64,000 nt of DNA from Mariprofundus sp. (GTDB lineage Bacteria; Pseudomonadota; Zetaproteobacteria; Mariprofundales; Mariprofundaceae): assembly GCA_021772775.1 (NCBI GenBank), contig JAJFLH010000031.1, forward strand, positions 100,334 through 164,333, read 5' to 3'. Under the pieces are notes generated by a model. The model had not been told where the DNA came from. It searched no databases and was given only the letters and a program-made list of their open reading frames with translations. Shown in pieces: positions 35,928 to 46,122 of the stretch. Each line of letters begins with the position of its first letter. The first letter of the stretch is position 1. The translations under genes and the position numbers were made by a program.

Positions 35928-36745
35928 TATCACTTTTGCATCGTTTCCCCCTCATGATCGTTGGTGCTGTCATGGTACTCACCATTGTTCTGCTGGCTCT
36001 TTTTGCTCCCTGGATTGCTCCTTATGACCCAGCTGATATCGATGTTAGTGTTATTCTTATGCCACCTTCCTGGCAGCACTGGTGCGGGACAGACACTTTA
36101 GGTCGGGATATTTTCTCACGCATGCTTTATGGCGCTAGAGTTTCGCTAGCCGTTGGTTTTGTCGCAGTTGGCATTTCATTGGCTCTAGGACTCATGTTTG
36201 GTGCACTGGCTGGTTTTTTTGGTGGTAGAATTGATGCTATATTGATGCGTATGACTGATATGGTGTTGTGCTTCCCTACTTTCTTTCTCATTTTGGCCGT
36301 CATTGCTTTTCTTGAGCCATCGATCTGGAATATTATGATTGTTATTGGCTTAACCTCCTGGATGGGAGTCGCTCGTCTGGTCAGAGCTGAGTTTTTAAGC
36401 TTGAGGCAGCGTGAGTTTATACTTTCAGCACAAAGTCTTGGTGTGCCGCCAATGCGCTTGATGTGGCGCTACCTGCTACCCAATGCCATGGGGCCGATTC
36501 TGGTATCCGCTGTTCTCGGTATTGCAGGTGCAGTCTTGGTCGAATCAGGTTTGTCATTTTTAGGTCTTGGTGTGCAACCACCGGATGCTTCCTGGGGCAA
36601 TATTTTGACAGAGGGAAAAGACACCATTCAAATTGCCTGGTGGTTGTCAGCTTTTCCAGGCATGGCCATTCTCATCACCGTTCTGGCATATAATCTGCTC
36701 GGTGAAGGGCTGCGCGATTACTTCGACCCTAAGCAGAATCGCTGA
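35924..36745 (+). CDS. Peptide/nickel-type ABC transporter permease (DppC-like)
   Basis: A 273-residue permease with the short cytoplasmic N-terminus and six helices of DppC/OppC. Markers are WCGTDTLGRDIFSRMLYGARVSL, near the N-terminus, and SAQSLGVPPMRLMWRYLLPNA in the EAA loop. It forms the channel with the DppB-like partner. Its stop overlaps the start of tadA by one base. Confidence 0.9.
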   Translation: MISLLHRFPLMIVGAVMVLTIVLLALFAPWIAPYDPADIDVSVILMPPSWQHWCGTDTLGRDIFSRMLYGARVSLAVGFVAVGISLALGLMFGALAGFFGGRIDAILMRMTDMVLCFPTFFLILAVIAFLEPSIWNIMIVIGLTSWMGVARLVRAEFLSLRQREFILSAQSLGVPPMRLMWRYLLPNAMGPILVSAVLGIAGAVLVESGLSFLGLGVQPPDASWGNILTEGKDTIQIAWWLSAFPGMAILITVLAYNLLGEGLRDYFDPKQNR

Positions 36746-37221
36746 TGAAACCTGATATCTATTACATGAAGAAAGCCTTGCAACAGGCTGAAAAAGCATC
36801 GCTTATTGGCGAAGTTCCTGTCGGTGCTCTGCTGCTTCTTCCGGATGGTAGCGCATTTGCAGAACATAATGCACCGATCAGTCAGCATGATGCATCTGCG
36901 CATGCAGAGATGCGGGTTATTCGAAACGCCTGCAAGGCATCAAACAATTACAGACTCACTGGCAGTACACTCTATGTTACGCTTGAGCCCTGCACTATGT
37001 GTGCCGGTGCAATTGTTCACGCAAGAATTGCACGTATTGTATATGGTGCAGCCGAGCCTAAGACAGGCGCGGTAGAGTCACTCTATCAGCTACTCTCAGA
37101 TCAACGCTTAAACCATCAAACTGAAGTGGTCAGCGGTATGCTAGCTGAGGAATCCAGCACCCTACTAAAACAGTTTTTCAAAGCACGCCGAAAAAAACGG
37201 AAAACCAACAATATCCAGTGA
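36745..37221 (+). CDS. tadA: tRNA-specific adenosine deaminase
   Basis: A 158-residue protein with the zinc deaminase motifs HAEMRVI and PCTMCAGAIVHARI. TadA converts wobble A34 to inosine in tRNA-Arg(ACG) and is essential in most bacteria. Either ATG 36745 or the later ATG 36766 (MKKALQQAEKA) fits; the first overlaps the permease stop. Confidence 0.95.
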   Translation: MKPDIYYMKKALQQAEKASLIGEVPVGALLLLPDGSAFAEHNAPISQHDASAHAEMRVIRNACKASNNYRLTGSTLYVTLEPCTMCAGAIVHARIARIVYGAAEPKTGAVESLYQLLSDQRLNHQTEVVSGMLAEESSTLLKQFFKARRKKRKTNNIQ

Positions 37222-37239
37222 TGTGCTTTTAAACTATGA

Positions 37240-37839
37240 CTATTCGTATGCCCTGTTGTCGCTGGCAATAAACTCCAGAGGTTTCAGCCATTGGGTCAAT
37301 TGAATCAGTGGCAAACCAATAAGTGCTGTTGGGTCATCACCTTCGAGTCGTTCAAATAAAGAGATGCCCAAACCTTCTGACTTGAAACTACCGGCACAAT
37401 GCAGTGGCTGTTCAGTGCGCACATAAGTTTCAATCTCAGCATCAGAGAGCTCACGAAAGTGAACTTGAAAAGAAATAATCTCAAACTGTTCTGATACAGC
37501 CGTCACGACAGCTAGTCCGGTTAAAAATAGCACCGATTGACCCGATAAAAGCTTCAGCTGAGCACACGCGTTGGCAACAGTTCCGGGTTTTCCCAATGCA
37601 GTCGATCCACACAAGGCAATTTGATCTGAAGCGATAATAGTGACATCAGCCTGGGCATAATCATCATGGTGTAAAACAGCTCGAGCTTTACCTAAGGTGT
37701 TATAGCGTACAAGCTCACCGGGTGGCATGGAGTCCATCGTAGCTTCGGTGAAGTTTGGATCCACTTGCTCAAAAGGAAGCTGTAGTCTGTTTAATAATTC
37801 ACGACGATATGGGGATGTTGAAGCAAGAATCAATCGCAT
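37240..37839 (-). CDS. maf: Maf-like nucleoside triphosphate pyrophosphatase (YceF type)
   Basis: 199 residues starting LILASTSPYRRELLNRL, with the SDQIALCG motif and the conserved Lys-rich FRELSDAEIETYV. Maf proteins hydrolyse modified or canonical nucleotides (m7GTP for YceF). It is convergent with tadA (18-base gap). Confidence 0.93.
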   Translation of the reverse strand: MRLILASTSPYRRELLNRLQLPFEQVDPNFTEATMDSMPPGELVRYNTLGKARAVLHHDDYAQADVTIIASDQIALCGSTALGKPGTVANACAQLKLLSGQSVLFLTGLAVVTAVSEQFEIISFQVHFRELSDAEIETYVRTEQPLHCAGSFKSEGLGISLFERLEGDDPTALIGLPLIQLTQWLKPLEFIASDNRAYE

Positions 37840-37866
37840 TATGTATTACACAAGAAAAGCAGAGAC

Positions 37867-38070
37867 TCAATAATCGTCAACACGATCTGGTATCAAAGCC
37901 GCTTCACCAGCAATGCGGTAATCGCCTGAGGCCCATTGTCCTAAATCCATAGTGCGGCAACGAGAGCTGCAAAATGGAAAATCATCATTGGTTCGTTTGA
38001 CCGCTTGCTTACATATAGGACAGCGGAATTTCATGAGCTCTTTTGAGGACTTTTCTGTTTCACTATTCAT
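37867..38070 (-). CDS. yacG: DNA gyrase inhibitor YacG (zinc-binding)
   Basis: A 67-residue protein from ATG 38070. Four Cys in CPICKQAV and CSSRCRTMDLGQWASGDYRI form the YacG zinc finger. YacG binds GyrB and inhibits gyrase. Its start overlaps the zapD stop, matching the zapD-yacG order of many gammaproteobacteria. Confidence 0.93.
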   Translation of the reverse strand: MNSETEKSSKELMKFRCPICKQAVKRTNDDFPFCSSRCRTMDLGQWASGDYRIAGEAALIPDRVDDY

Positions 38071-38071
38071 A

Positions 38072-38854
38072 TCAACAGTTTCCAATTGGCACCAGCATCA
38101 TATCATATGGTATATCATCATTATAAGTGCTGGGAGCTTCACCTGGCCCCCAGCGCTGAAAACGTAGCCGGATAGCAAGTTTATTACCTGAAATATCTGG
38201 AATCACACCTTCAGCCACAGCATCCGCTGGCAGCGCAATCACTAGTAGACCAAAATCTTTGCCTCGAGATGGCGAAATATGCCCCGTGCCACCTTCAGCG
38301 ACGCATGATTCCCAACCGACAAAGTTATTCAACATATCATTCAGCTTATTGATCGCATGACTTAAGGGAGAAAGCGCCTGATGCAGTGGTTGAGTGCGTA
38401 ATTCAGCATGCTGCCAAATTGCATTAATACTCTGCTGCATGCACATCTTATGCCCTAACCAATCGTGTTTATTCTGTGCATTGAGGTAGGCATTCACCAA
38501 AGCATCCTGAGTTAAGTATTGCACCGCTTCAGGCAAGCCCGGCTTGAGCTGCTCGATAAGCAGATCAATTTGAGCACAGGACTGTAATATATGATCATGA
38601 TATTTTGGCGCATCATCAGCTAGTTTTTTTAGATATTTTTTCATATCTTTAAACAGAGCAATAATTTCAGGAACCGCATTTTTGCGGCCATGGTCTCCCA
38701 ATAGAGAGGCACGCAAATCACAGGCTGCATGCAACCAATTGGAGCCAAGCTGGTTCGTGTAAGCTGTATCAAGACAGTCGAGCGCATCGCGCAACTCAAT
38801 AAACGAACGCATACGCGGACTCAATGCGAACGAAAAATGGACCTTCTCTGTCAT
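38072..38854 (-). CDS. zapD: Cell division protein ZapD
   Basis: 260 residues starting FSFALSPRMRSFIELRD-like, which is close to the ZapD (YacF/DUF1342) consensus, with the C-terminal RFQRWGPGEAPSTYNDDIPY part that completes the beta domain. ZapD bundles FtsZ protofilaments at the division ring. It lies between yacG and an ATPase gene; coaE, its usual neighbour, is absent. Confidence 0.93.
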   Translation of the reverse strand: MTEKVHFSFALSPRMRSFIELRDALDCLDTAYTNQLGSNWLHAACDLRASLLGDHGRKNAVPEIIALFKDMKKYLKKLADDAPKYHDHILQSCAQIDLLIEQLKPGLPEAVQYLTQDALVNAYLNAQNKHDWLGHKMCMQQSINAIWQHAELRTQPLHQALSPLSHAINKLNDMLNNFVGWESCVAEGGTGHISPSRGKDFGLLVIALPADAVAEGVIPDISGNKLAIRLRFQRWGPGEAPSTYNDDIPYDMMLVPIGNC

Positions 38855-38878
38855 GTTGTTCCTTTTTAAAAGACGTTA

Positions 38879-39490
38879 TCAGTTATTAATCAGTTCTGGC
38901 AACGCATTGGGAGTGCTAACGTTCCATCTCTGGGTTGCCACAGAACGCCAATCATGCCAGCGATTCGAGGCGACGACTACGATTGTATTTGACTGATGCA
39001 ACCAGCTGGCAATATCTGAAGATAAGTTCATGGCCATATCTTCAGATAATGCTGCTGAAGGATTATCCAATAGTATCAGGTCGGGTTTTGCTAAAGTCAT
39101 TGCAGCAAATGCTAAACGAATGGACTGCAAGCGATTCAGAGCGTGAGGCTCTGAACATAAATGCAGATCTCCCAGCCCCCAGGCCAACAAGGTATCTGCA
39201 AGCTGTGCTGTTGAAACATGCTCTTTCAAACCGAATATTAACTCTTCTTCAATCGTCTGGCCCAACCAGAGGCAAGGCCAGCGATCAAATAACATCCGTA
39301 TTTTCGGTTTCGATTCATTCATACTGATATGGATCATTTCAGGATTAGCTATCATGCCAGCCAATCTCTTCAGCCAGACAGATTTACCACAACCAACATC
39401 TCCAGTGAGTAGGATTAATTCTCCACTATCGGCCTCAAGCTTCTGTTCTGCATCACTCAGCTTCAGCCTACATATACTGCGATCACTCAT
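38879..39490 (-). CDS. Degenerate ABC-type ATPase domain protein
   Basis: A 203-residue, single-domain protein with Walker A GDVGCGKS and Walker B PDLILLDNPSAAL, where the catalytic Glu after the Asp is Asn. The signature loop (LNRLQSIRLAFAAMTL) lacks LSGGQ. It has no membrane partner next to it. The organisation resembles a small exporter or CcmA-like subunit, but the lost catalytic Glu suggests weak or no ATP hydrolysis, so it may have a structural or regulatory role. It lies between zapD and the SPOR protein, both linked to division or the cell wall. Confidence 0.7.
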   Translation of the reverse strand: MSDRSICRLKLSDAEQKLEADSGELILLTGDVGCGKSVWLKRLAGMIANPEMIHISMNESKPKIRMLFDRWPCLWLGQTIEEELIFGLKEHVSTAQLADTLLAWGLGDLHLCSEPHALNRLQSIRLAFAAMTLAKPDLILLDNPSAALSEDMAMNLSSDIASWLHQSNTIVVVASNRWHDWRSVATQRWNVSTPNALPELINN

Positions 39491-39506
39491 GGTGATTATT
39501 TAATAA

Positions 39507-40481
39507 CTATTTAGGTTTATGAATCCAGGTATCCTTGATGCCATGCTGACTCGCCATATAAGCCTTTTGAGCATTTGCTTCTTGTCGGCTGGTAAAACCA
39601 CTGACCCGGATACGGTACCACGGGTTTCCTTTCACCATAATAGGATTAACTTCGGCAGCAATACCTTTCGCTTTGAGGTTTGCTATTGCTCTATCAGCAG
39701 CTCCACGTGAATTCAGTGAGGCGATCACAATAACCCAGCCGACGGCACTCTTTTTGACAACAGGTTTCACGGCAGGAGCTTGTTGAATCCGTTTTACAAC
39801 CACGGGCTGAACCGCTGGAATCTGTTTTTGTACGACTGCAACTTGTTTTTTAACTGCAAGAGCTGCTTTTTGAGCCATGAGTCTTTTCTGTTTTATGGCT
39901 TGCTCCGAAATAACATGAGTCAGCTCAGCAATTTTTTCATCTTTTAATAGCAACTGCTGCTGAAGTGAGTTCACGCGCTCTTCAAGCATTGCTGATTTCC
40001 TCTCAGCTCGTTGCATTTGAACATCATTATCTAAAACAGCATGTGAAACTGGTCTCTCAGAAACGTCAGCGTCATCGCTCGAACCCATGCTAAACCAAGC
40101 AACAACCGCAGCAACCAATACCGCGACAGCTATATATACCATAAGTGAACTGTTGTTATCCGAGCCCTCTTCGGAAGCCTCTGCACCTTCATCGAAATGA
40201 TCAGCACTTACAGCAGGCTCTTCCACGCTAGGATAAGGGAAATTAGGGTCATCAAACGAGTTCATCTCATCCGCAGTAAAACTATCTTCAACGGGATTAA
40301 ACGCTTCGGGAATGCTTGGTTCTAGTTTATCTTTTTGATCGAAGGGGTCTTCACCACCAATCATGCTATTAAAGTCCTCAGACATTTCAGCATTGCTTGA
40401 TTCAGGTTTATCATCAGCTAAATCAAAATTATTCAAGCTGAAATCCTCTTTGTCAGCATCGTTAAAAGGCTTATCATGCAT
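39507..40481 (-). CDS. SPOR-domain membrane protein with long acidic N-terminus
   Basis: 324 residues from ATG 40481, preceded by GGGGGAG; a longer in-frame start at 40523 lacks one. The order is: acidic, Asp/Glu/Ser-rich region (1-110), one transmembrane helix (about 115-135), coiled coil, a Lys/Gln/Pro-Ala spacer, and a C-terminal SPOR domain (AVGWVIVIASLNSRGAADRA). SPOR domains bind denuded peptidoglycan at the septum, and the position next to zapD supports a cell-division role. FtsN/DamX-like but with an unusual acidic cytoplasmic part. Confidence 0.85.
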   Translation of the reverse strand: MHDKPFNDADKEDFSLNNFDLADDKPESSNAEMSEDFNSMIGGEDPFDQKDKLEPSIPEAFNPVEDSFTADEMNSFDDPNFPYPSVEEPAVSADHFDEGAEASEEGSDNNSSLMVYIAVAVLVAAVVAWFSMGSSDDADVSERPVSHAVLDNDVQMQRAERKSAMLEERVNSLQQQLLLKDEKIAELTHVISEQAIKQKRLMAQKAALAVKKQVAVVQKQIPAVQPVVVKRIQQAPAVKPVVKKSAVGWVIVIASLNSRGAADRAIANLKAKGIAAEVNPIMVKGNPWYRIRVSGFTSRQEANAQKAYMASQHGIKDTWIHKPK

Positions 40482-40760
40482 CGGTAACTCCCCCATGAAA
40501 TTATCAGGCCTGATGATAGTCATGGATTACAATAAAGAGAACCTTAAAATAATTATTTACCTTATCTATCCTGAAAGCGCTATTTTTGAATTCTATATAG
40601 TTGCAGAGTTCTTATGAATTTAATGGCTCTCTTGAATCAGCATGTCTCAGCTTCATCATAAAAAGATCAACGATTTAAAGCTCTCAATGGCACTCTATAT
40701 GCATTTCACTGATAACACGGCTACTCTTATCTGATTGATCTAAGATAGCGTCCCCCTGCC

Positions 40761-41342
40761 CTATCGGGACGGATCGACCAGACCGACTTCACCAAGCCAT
40801 CCACTTGTTGCATCAACTATGGTGTCGGCATAAGGGATATAAGGTTTGATATCAAGAACTGGTGTGCCATCCAACATATCGTGACCTTCAATATGTAAAA
40901 CTCGGCCATTGATTTTTTTCAAACGCACAGCAGATAGTCCGATGCTATTCGGACGATGTGGCGCACGTGTCGAAAACAGGCCGCGCCGAGTCTTCGGCCC
41001 TCGTGGCGGCACCACAGTGGGATTCCAGCCCTTATTCAAGTGCATCCAATAAACGACCCAAATGTGTGAAAAACCAGACAGATCTTGCACCGCCTGCTCA
41101 AAATTAAAACCCCTGTTCAGATGAATTTTAGCAGCTTCCGGCGCATCGAGCGTGGCTTGTCGAGGCGTAGAAAAACGTTCGTGGTAGCTGCTATGAACCA
41201 CTCCGATAGCCTGCATCTCAATTTGAAGTGTGGCGCTCTCTTCATGACTAACAGTGCTGGTATATGATTTCGGCTTTTTGATACGTTCAGTCGTTGAACT
41301 GGCTGGAGTGTTTGCTTTCTCTCCGTGTTTGAAAGTACTCAC
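40761..41342 (-). CDS. trmO: tRNA N6-threonylcarbamoyladenosine methyltransferase TrmO
   Basis: A 193-residue frame whose second half has the TrmO (YaeB/VirR) pattern: IGVVHSSYHERFSTPRQ, GFSHIWVVYWMH and TRAPHRPNSIGLSAVRL. It methylates t6A37 of tRNA using SAM. The GTG start overlaps the clpA stop by four bases. The first 42 residues are poorly conserved, and the ATG at 41216 (MQAIGVV) is a credible start. Confidence 0.9.
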   Translation of the reverse strand: MSTFKHGEKANTPASSTTERIKKPKSYTSTVSHEESATLQIEMQAIGVVHSSYHERFSTPRQATLDAPEAAKIHLNRGFNFEQAVQDLSGFSHIWVVYWMHLNKGWNPTVVPPRGPKTRRGLFSTRAPHRPNSIGLSAVRLKKINGRVLHIEGHDMLDGTPVLDIKPYIPYADTIVDATSGWLGEVGLVDPSR

Positions 41343-43597
41343 GCAGACTCAATTTCCGGTTGCAACACAACAATCTTATCACCGACGCAATCTATCAATG
41401 CCAAACCACCTTTTTGCAAGTCACCAAACAAGATGGCATCTGCTAAAGGTTTCTTGATATGTTCCTGAATCAAACGTGCCATCGGACGAGCCCCCATCAG
41501 GGCATCAAAACCATATTTGGCCATCCATTGTTTGGCTGCCTGAGTTACTTCCAACTCCACTTTCTTTTCATCCAGTTGAATTTCCAGTTCAGCAAGCAAT
41601 TTGTCCACGACATGCAGAATCACCTCTTCAGATAGCGGTGCAAAACCGATACTGGCATCAAGACGATTACGGAATTCCGGCGTAAAGATACGTTTTACCG
41701 CTTCATCATCAGCACCTTTGCGCGGTTGAGGGTTAAAGCCAACTGTATTCTGCTGCATTTCAAAAGCGCCGGCATTACTGGTCATGATGAGTACGATATG
41801 GCGGAAATCAGCCTTGCGTCCATTATTGTCGGTCAAGGTGCCATGATCCATAATCTGCAATAGCAGATTAAATAGATCCGGATGGGCTTTCTCAATCTCA
41901 TCCAGTAATAGTACGGCATGTGGATTTTTATTGATCGCTTCGGTCATCAAACCACCCTGATCAAAACCAACATAACCCGGAGGCGCACCAATTAAACGGG
42001 AGACGGTATGGGATTCCATATATTCCGACATATCAAAGCGAATCAATTCAACGCCCATCACACGGGAGAGCTGACGCGCCACTTCGGTTTTGCCAACTCC
42101 GGTTGGTCCTGTGAACAGGAACGAACCAATGGGTTTTTCAGGATGTGACAAACCAGCTCGAGATAATTTAATACTCGATGCCAATTGCTCGATGGCTTTA
42201 TCTTGACCAAATACGGACAGTTTCAGATCACGATCCAGATGTGAGAGACGTTTTTTATCTGATGCGTTGACCTGCTGGTGTGGAATGCGAGCCATTGATG
42301 CAATCATGCTCTCAATATCATGCACATTGATTTGATTGCGGCGTTTATCTTCCGGCTTCACGCGCATGGAGGCTCCGGCCTCATCGAGAACATCAATGGC
42401 TGAATCAGGTAGGTGACGCTCGCTCAAATGACGTTTGGCCAATTTGGCTGCCTGTTCAATCGCTGTACGGCTATAGCGTACACCATGATGTTCCTGCAGC
42501 TTTGGTTTCAAACCTTTAAGTATCTCAACGGTCTCTTCCACACTCGGCTCAGGTACATCAACCTTTTGAAAGCGCCGGGCTAGGGCTCGATCTTTTTCAA
42601 ATAGATTACGAAACTCCTGATAGGTCGTTGCACCTATACAACGCAATTCGCCATTAGCCAGAGCAGGTTTAAGTAAATTAGAAGCATCCATCGTGCCACC
42701 ACTGGCAGCTCCCGCACCAATAATGGTATGGATTTCATCAATAAACAGAACCGCCTGATCTTCCTCTACCAGAGCTTTTAATACAGCTTTCAAACGCTCT
42801 TCAAAATCACCCCTGTATTTTGTACCTGCCAGCAATGCGCCCATATCCAGAGCATATATAACAGCATTATGAATCACATCAGGCGCATCTTTATCTTCAA
42901 TTCGTAAAGCTAAACCTTCGGCGATGGCGGTTTTACCTACCCCTGCTTCACCCACCAAAAGTGGATTGTTTTTACGCCTACGACAAAGAATCTGAGTGCA
43001 GCGCCCAAGCTCTTCAGCCCGTCCAATCAAAGGGTCGATTTTACCATCACGTGCCCGTTGGCTCAGATTAACACAGTAACGATGCAGGGGCGATTGATTC
43101 TCATCCGCTTTATCGGACTCTATGGCAGGCCTTTCGATGTGGGCTTCGCCCTGCGATGACTCATTGCTTAGCGCGCCATGGGCCATAAAACTAACAATAT
43201 CCAAGCGGGTAATACCCATACGATTGAGGAAATGTACGGCATGGGACTCTTTTTCCGAACAGATAGCGACCAGCACATGACCACCAGTAACTTCGCGTTT
43301 ACCCGATGCCTGCACATGCATCACGGCACGTTGGATCACACGTTGAAGTCCGATACTTGCAGTCGTCTCACCATCGTCATCGGGTAAAATAGCAACATGG
43401 TCATGGATAAAAGCGACAAGTTCATTGCGCAAGGTCTCAATATCAGCACGACAACCGAGTAACACGCCCAACGCATTAGGATTATCCAATAGCCCCAGTA
43501 ATAGATGTTCGACAGTCACAAACTCATTGCGGCGAATATGTGCATTTCGGAACGTATCATTCAGTGTTTCTTCAAGTTCTTCACTCAAAATACCCAT
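41339..43597 (-). CDS. clpA: ATP-dependent Clp protease ATP-binding subunit ClpA
   Basis: 752 residues from ATG 43597 (GAGGAG six bases upstream). The two-repeat N domain is followed by AAA modules with Walker [14 protein letters not shown] and [13 protein letters not shown], and the IGF-like region for ClpP docking (GFNPQPRKG near 620). ClpA unfolds substrates for ClpP. clpS lies upstream, giving the usual clpS-clpA pairing. Confidence 0.97.
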   Translation of the reverse strand: MGILSEELEETLNDTFRNAHIRRNEFVTVEHLLLGLLDNPNALGVLLGCRADIETLRNELVAFIHDHVAILPDDDGETTASIGLQRVIQRAVMHVQASGKREVTGGHVLVAICSEKESHAVHFLNRMGITRLDIVSFMAHGALSNESSQGEAHIERPAIESDKADENQSPLHRYCVNLSQRARDGKIDPLIGRAEELGRCTQILCRRRKNNPLLVGEAGVGKTAIAEGLALRIEDKDAPDVIHNAVIYALDMGALLAGTKYRGDFEERLKAVLKALVEEDQAVLFIDEIHTIIGAGAASGGTMDASNLLKPALANGELRCIGATTYQEFRNLFEKDRALARRFQKVDVPEPSVEETVEILKGLKPKLQEHHGVRYSRTAIEQAAKLAKRHLSERHLPDSAIDVLDEAGASMRVKPEDKRRNQINVHDIESMIASMARIPHQQVNASDKKRLSHLDRDLKLSVFGQDKAIEQLASSIKLSRAGLSHPEKPIGSFLFTGPTGVGKTEVARQLSRVMGVELIRFDMSEYMESHTVSRLIGAPPGYVGFDQGGLMTEAINKNPHAVLLLDEIEKAHPDLFNLLLQIMDHGTLTDNNGRKADFRHIVLIMTSNAGAFEMQQNTVGFNPQPRKGADDEAVKRIFTPEFRNRLDASIGFAPLSEEVILHVVDKLLAELEIQLDEKKVELEVTQAAKQWMAKYGFDALMGARPMARLIQEHIKKPLADAILFGDLQKGGLALIDCVGDKIVVLQPEIESA

Positions 43598-43721
43598 ATT
43601 CACTCCTCTTTAATCAGTCAGTCATACCAATCTTCATGAATCACCTTTTAATCAAAGCTCATCACAAAACATTACTTATATACAACTCGCAATATTGATG
43701 CCAATAATGCAACTGTAACGA

Positions 43722-44051
43722 TCAGTCGTCGCTATCGAGCTCCATCATACAACGCAATGGATGCCCACTGGTACGGCTGGCGGTTTCAACCTGATGAATT
43801 TTGGTTTCGGCCAGATCACGTGTGAAAATACCACATCTGGCACTGCCATCATGGTGAACCTGCATCATCAACTGATTGGCAACCTCTTCTGTTTTATGGA
43901 AAAAACGCATCAATACATCAGTTACAAACTCCATCGGTGTGAAGTCATCGTTCAACATAACCACACGATACATAGGGGGACGTTGTAGTTGAGGTTCAGC
44001 AGTTTCTGTCGCAGCCTTGCGGACGATTTCCGGGGTCTCTGTTTGACTCAT
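43722..44051 (-). CDS. clpS: Adaptor protein ClpS
   Basis: 109 residues with the N-end rule pocket motif MYRVVMLNDDFTPMEFVTDVL and HHDGSARCGIFTRDLAETK. ClpS delivers N-degron substrates to ClpA. Confidence 0.96.
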   Translation of the reverse strand: MSQTETPEIVRKAATETAEPQLQRPPMYRVVMLNDDFTPMEFVTDVLMRFFHKTEEVANQLMMQVHHDGSARCGIFTRDLAETKIHQVETASRTSGHPLRCMMELDSDD

Positions 44052-44148
44052 GCGGTGATAGTATGTTCAGTTCACACGAACGGCAATAACCGCATGATCA
44101 GGATTCAACGGCAATATTTACCTTAAATGATTTTTTTGGAGGAATAGC

Positions 44149-44907
44149 ATGGCAGAGTTAAAATGTATCTTATGGGATGTAGACGGCACGTTGGCTGATA
44201 CTGAACGTGACGGGCACCGTGTAGCCTTTAATATGGCTTTTGAAGAAGCAGGGCTTACACGCCAATGGGATGTAGCTACATATGGTGAACTGCTGGAAGT
44301 AACCGGTGGCAAAGAGCGTATTCAATTTGATATTGATCGTGGTGGCATGCCTGCAATGCCATTTGAAGAGATTGCTGCCCTGCATGCACGCAAAACCATC
44401 CATTATCAAAACCTGATCGCCGAAGGTCTCATTCCACTTAGGCCTGGCGTACGTCGCTTGTTGGAAGAAGCCTATCTGGCTGGCATCACCTTGGGTGTTT
44501 CCACTACCACTACCCCTGCAGCACTTGATGCATTGATTGAACATTCACTCGGTAAAGAGTGGTTTGATCGTTTCGCCGTATTGGCTGCGGGCGATATCGT
44601 GCCTGCCAAAAAACCTGCTCCCGATATCTATAACTACGCCATTGAAAAACTTGGTGTATCTGCAGCAGAAACCATCGCACTAGAAGACTCCAGTAATGGT
44701 TGGAGATCAGTGCGTGATGCCAATATGAAATGTGTAATAACCATCAATGACTATACTGCTGCTCATGATTTCAGTGGTGCTGATCTGGTCGTATCTGAAT
44801 TGGGGGAAGCTGATCGTGATGCGATCAATGTCATCGCGGACAGATATGACCTCAGCGACATTCATCACATTGAACTTCAACACCTACAGGCCATCATGCA
44901 TGGCTGA
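44149..44907 (+). CDS. cbbY: CbbY-type HAD phosphatase
   Basis: 252 residues with HAD motif I DVDGTLADTERDGHRVAFN, TGGKERI, and motif IV DSSNGWRSVRDA. This matches CbbY, which dephosphorylates xylulose-1,5-bisphosphate, a Rubisco inhibitor, in organisms with a Calvin cycle. Rubisco genes are not in the window. The start follows GGAGG. The 3' end overlaps tatD by eight bases. Confidence 0.9.
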   Translation: MAELKCILWDVDGTLADTERDGHRVAFNMAFEEAGLTRQWDVATYGELLEVTGGKERIQFDIDRGGMPAMPFEEIAALHARKTIHYQNLIAEGLIPLRPGVRRLLEEAYLAGITLGVSTTTTPAALDALIEHSLGKEWFDRFAVLAAGDIVPAKKPAPDIYNYAIEKLGVSAAETIALEDSSNGWRSVRDANMKCVITINDYTAAHDFSGADLVVSELGEADRDAINVIADRYDLSDIHHIELQHLQAIMHG

Positions 44908-45673
44908 GATCACTCTGTTTGATACCCATTGCCACGTTAATTTTCCACATTATAGCGATGATCGGAATGCCATGTTTGACCGCATGGTAGTGGCGGGTGT
45001 TGAACGCTGTGTGGTTGTTGCTGTTGAATTGGAGCAGGTACCTGAACTAAGGGCATTGTCAGAAACACGTGACAATGTCTGGTTCAGCTCCGGTGTGCAC
45101 CCAAATCATGAGGTTGATAAAGAACCGACTCAGGATGAAATATTATCGTTAGCCGATCACCCGCGTTGTGTAGCCATTGGTGAAAGTGGCATGGATTTCT
45201 TTCGTAACAGTGTAGATCCGGAGATACAGGAATCACGCTTCCGTACTCATCTGAAAGCTGCAAGTGCATGCAATAAACCGATCATTGTACACAATCGCAA
45301 TGCCGATGAAGCAACTATCCGTATTTTAACAGATGAGGGTGTCGAAACATGCGGTGGCATTATGCACTGCTTCTCTTCCGACTGGGAGACCGCCAAACAG
45401 GCTATTGATCTCGGCATGTCGATCTCTTTCTCCGGCAATGTCACATTCAAATCGAATAATGCTTTAAGAGAAGTGGCGGCCAAAGTACCTGATGATCTGC
45501 TACTTGTTGAAACAGATGCGCCCTATCTCACACCAGTTCCCTATCGCGGCAAACGCAATGAACCAGCTTATGTGCGTCATATCGCAGAATGCATTGCTGA
45601 TGTACGTGGTGTCAGTGTGGAAAACCTAGCTAGCCAGACCACTAAGAATGCTATAAAGCGCTTTAAGATCTGA
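44900..45673 (+). CDS. tatD: TatD-family metal-dependent DNase/hydrolase
   Basis: 257 residues from ATG 44900. The TatD signature is complete: FDTHCHVNFPHYSDD, GESGMDFF, IVHNRNAD, GIMHCFSSDW and VETDAPYLTPVPYRGKRNEP. Three-residue metal ligands are intact. It could process DNA ends or D-aminoacyl bonds. A longer frame begins at 44747 but runs inside cbbY and is not conserved. Confidence 0.94.
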   Translation: MAEITLFDTHCHVNFPHYSDDRNAMFDRMVVAGVERCVVVAVELEQVPELRALSETRDNVWFSSGVHPNHEVDKEPTQDEILSLADHPRCVAIGESGMDFFRNSVDPEIQESRFRTHLKAASACNKPIIVHNRNADEATIRILTDEGVETCGGIMHCFSSDWETAKQAIDLGMSISFSGNVTFKSNNALREVAAKVPDDLLLVETDAPYLTPVPYRGKRNEPAYVRHIAECIADVRGVSVENLASQTTKNAIKRFKI

Positions 45674-45707
45674 CATCTATATATATTATCTAAGATCTTG
45701 GCGTTGA

Positions 45708-45893
45708 TTATTCGCTAGCCGCTTCTTGAGCTGCAATCACCCGTTTTCGTAATACTTTAAGAGCTGCCAGGTCTTCAATGACTTCTGATCCGCTATCACC
45801 AAAAGATGAAACTCTGGCTTTTATCGCAGCGATTGCACTGCTAAGAGCCTTAAGGTCTGCATCCGTAACTTCTACCATAACTTTATCTGACAT
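45708..45893 (-). CDS. Hypothetical 61-residue protein
   Basis: A small acidic helical protein starting MSDKVMVEVTDADLKALSSA after GGGGTGGGA. No family is recognised. It is convergent with tatD; an AAGATCT/AGATCTT dyad lies in the gap and may end both transcripts. Confidence 0.45.
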   Translation of the reverse strand: MSDKVMVEVTDADLKALSSAIAAIKARVSSFGDSGSEVIEDLAALKVLRKRVIAAQEAASE

Positions 45894-46122
45894 AATCCCA
45901 CCCCATTCAAATAGATTGATGGCCTCAACAGCCTCACACAATCGACTTTAACGTTTTTTCAGACTGGAAGCTATGACATTCTAAGCTATCCAATTTCAGC
46001 ATAGCGATTCAATATTTTCATTACAGGCAATAATACTATCAGATCATTTGATGCTTATTTCTTGAATTCTCCGATGTGCAGTTAATACTGCCAGCCTCGA
46101 GATTCAGTTGGAGTTAGAGATT

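Noticed and set aside
44747..44899. Long start for tatD
   Set aside because: This part lies inside the cbbY reading frame and encodes no conserved TatD residues.
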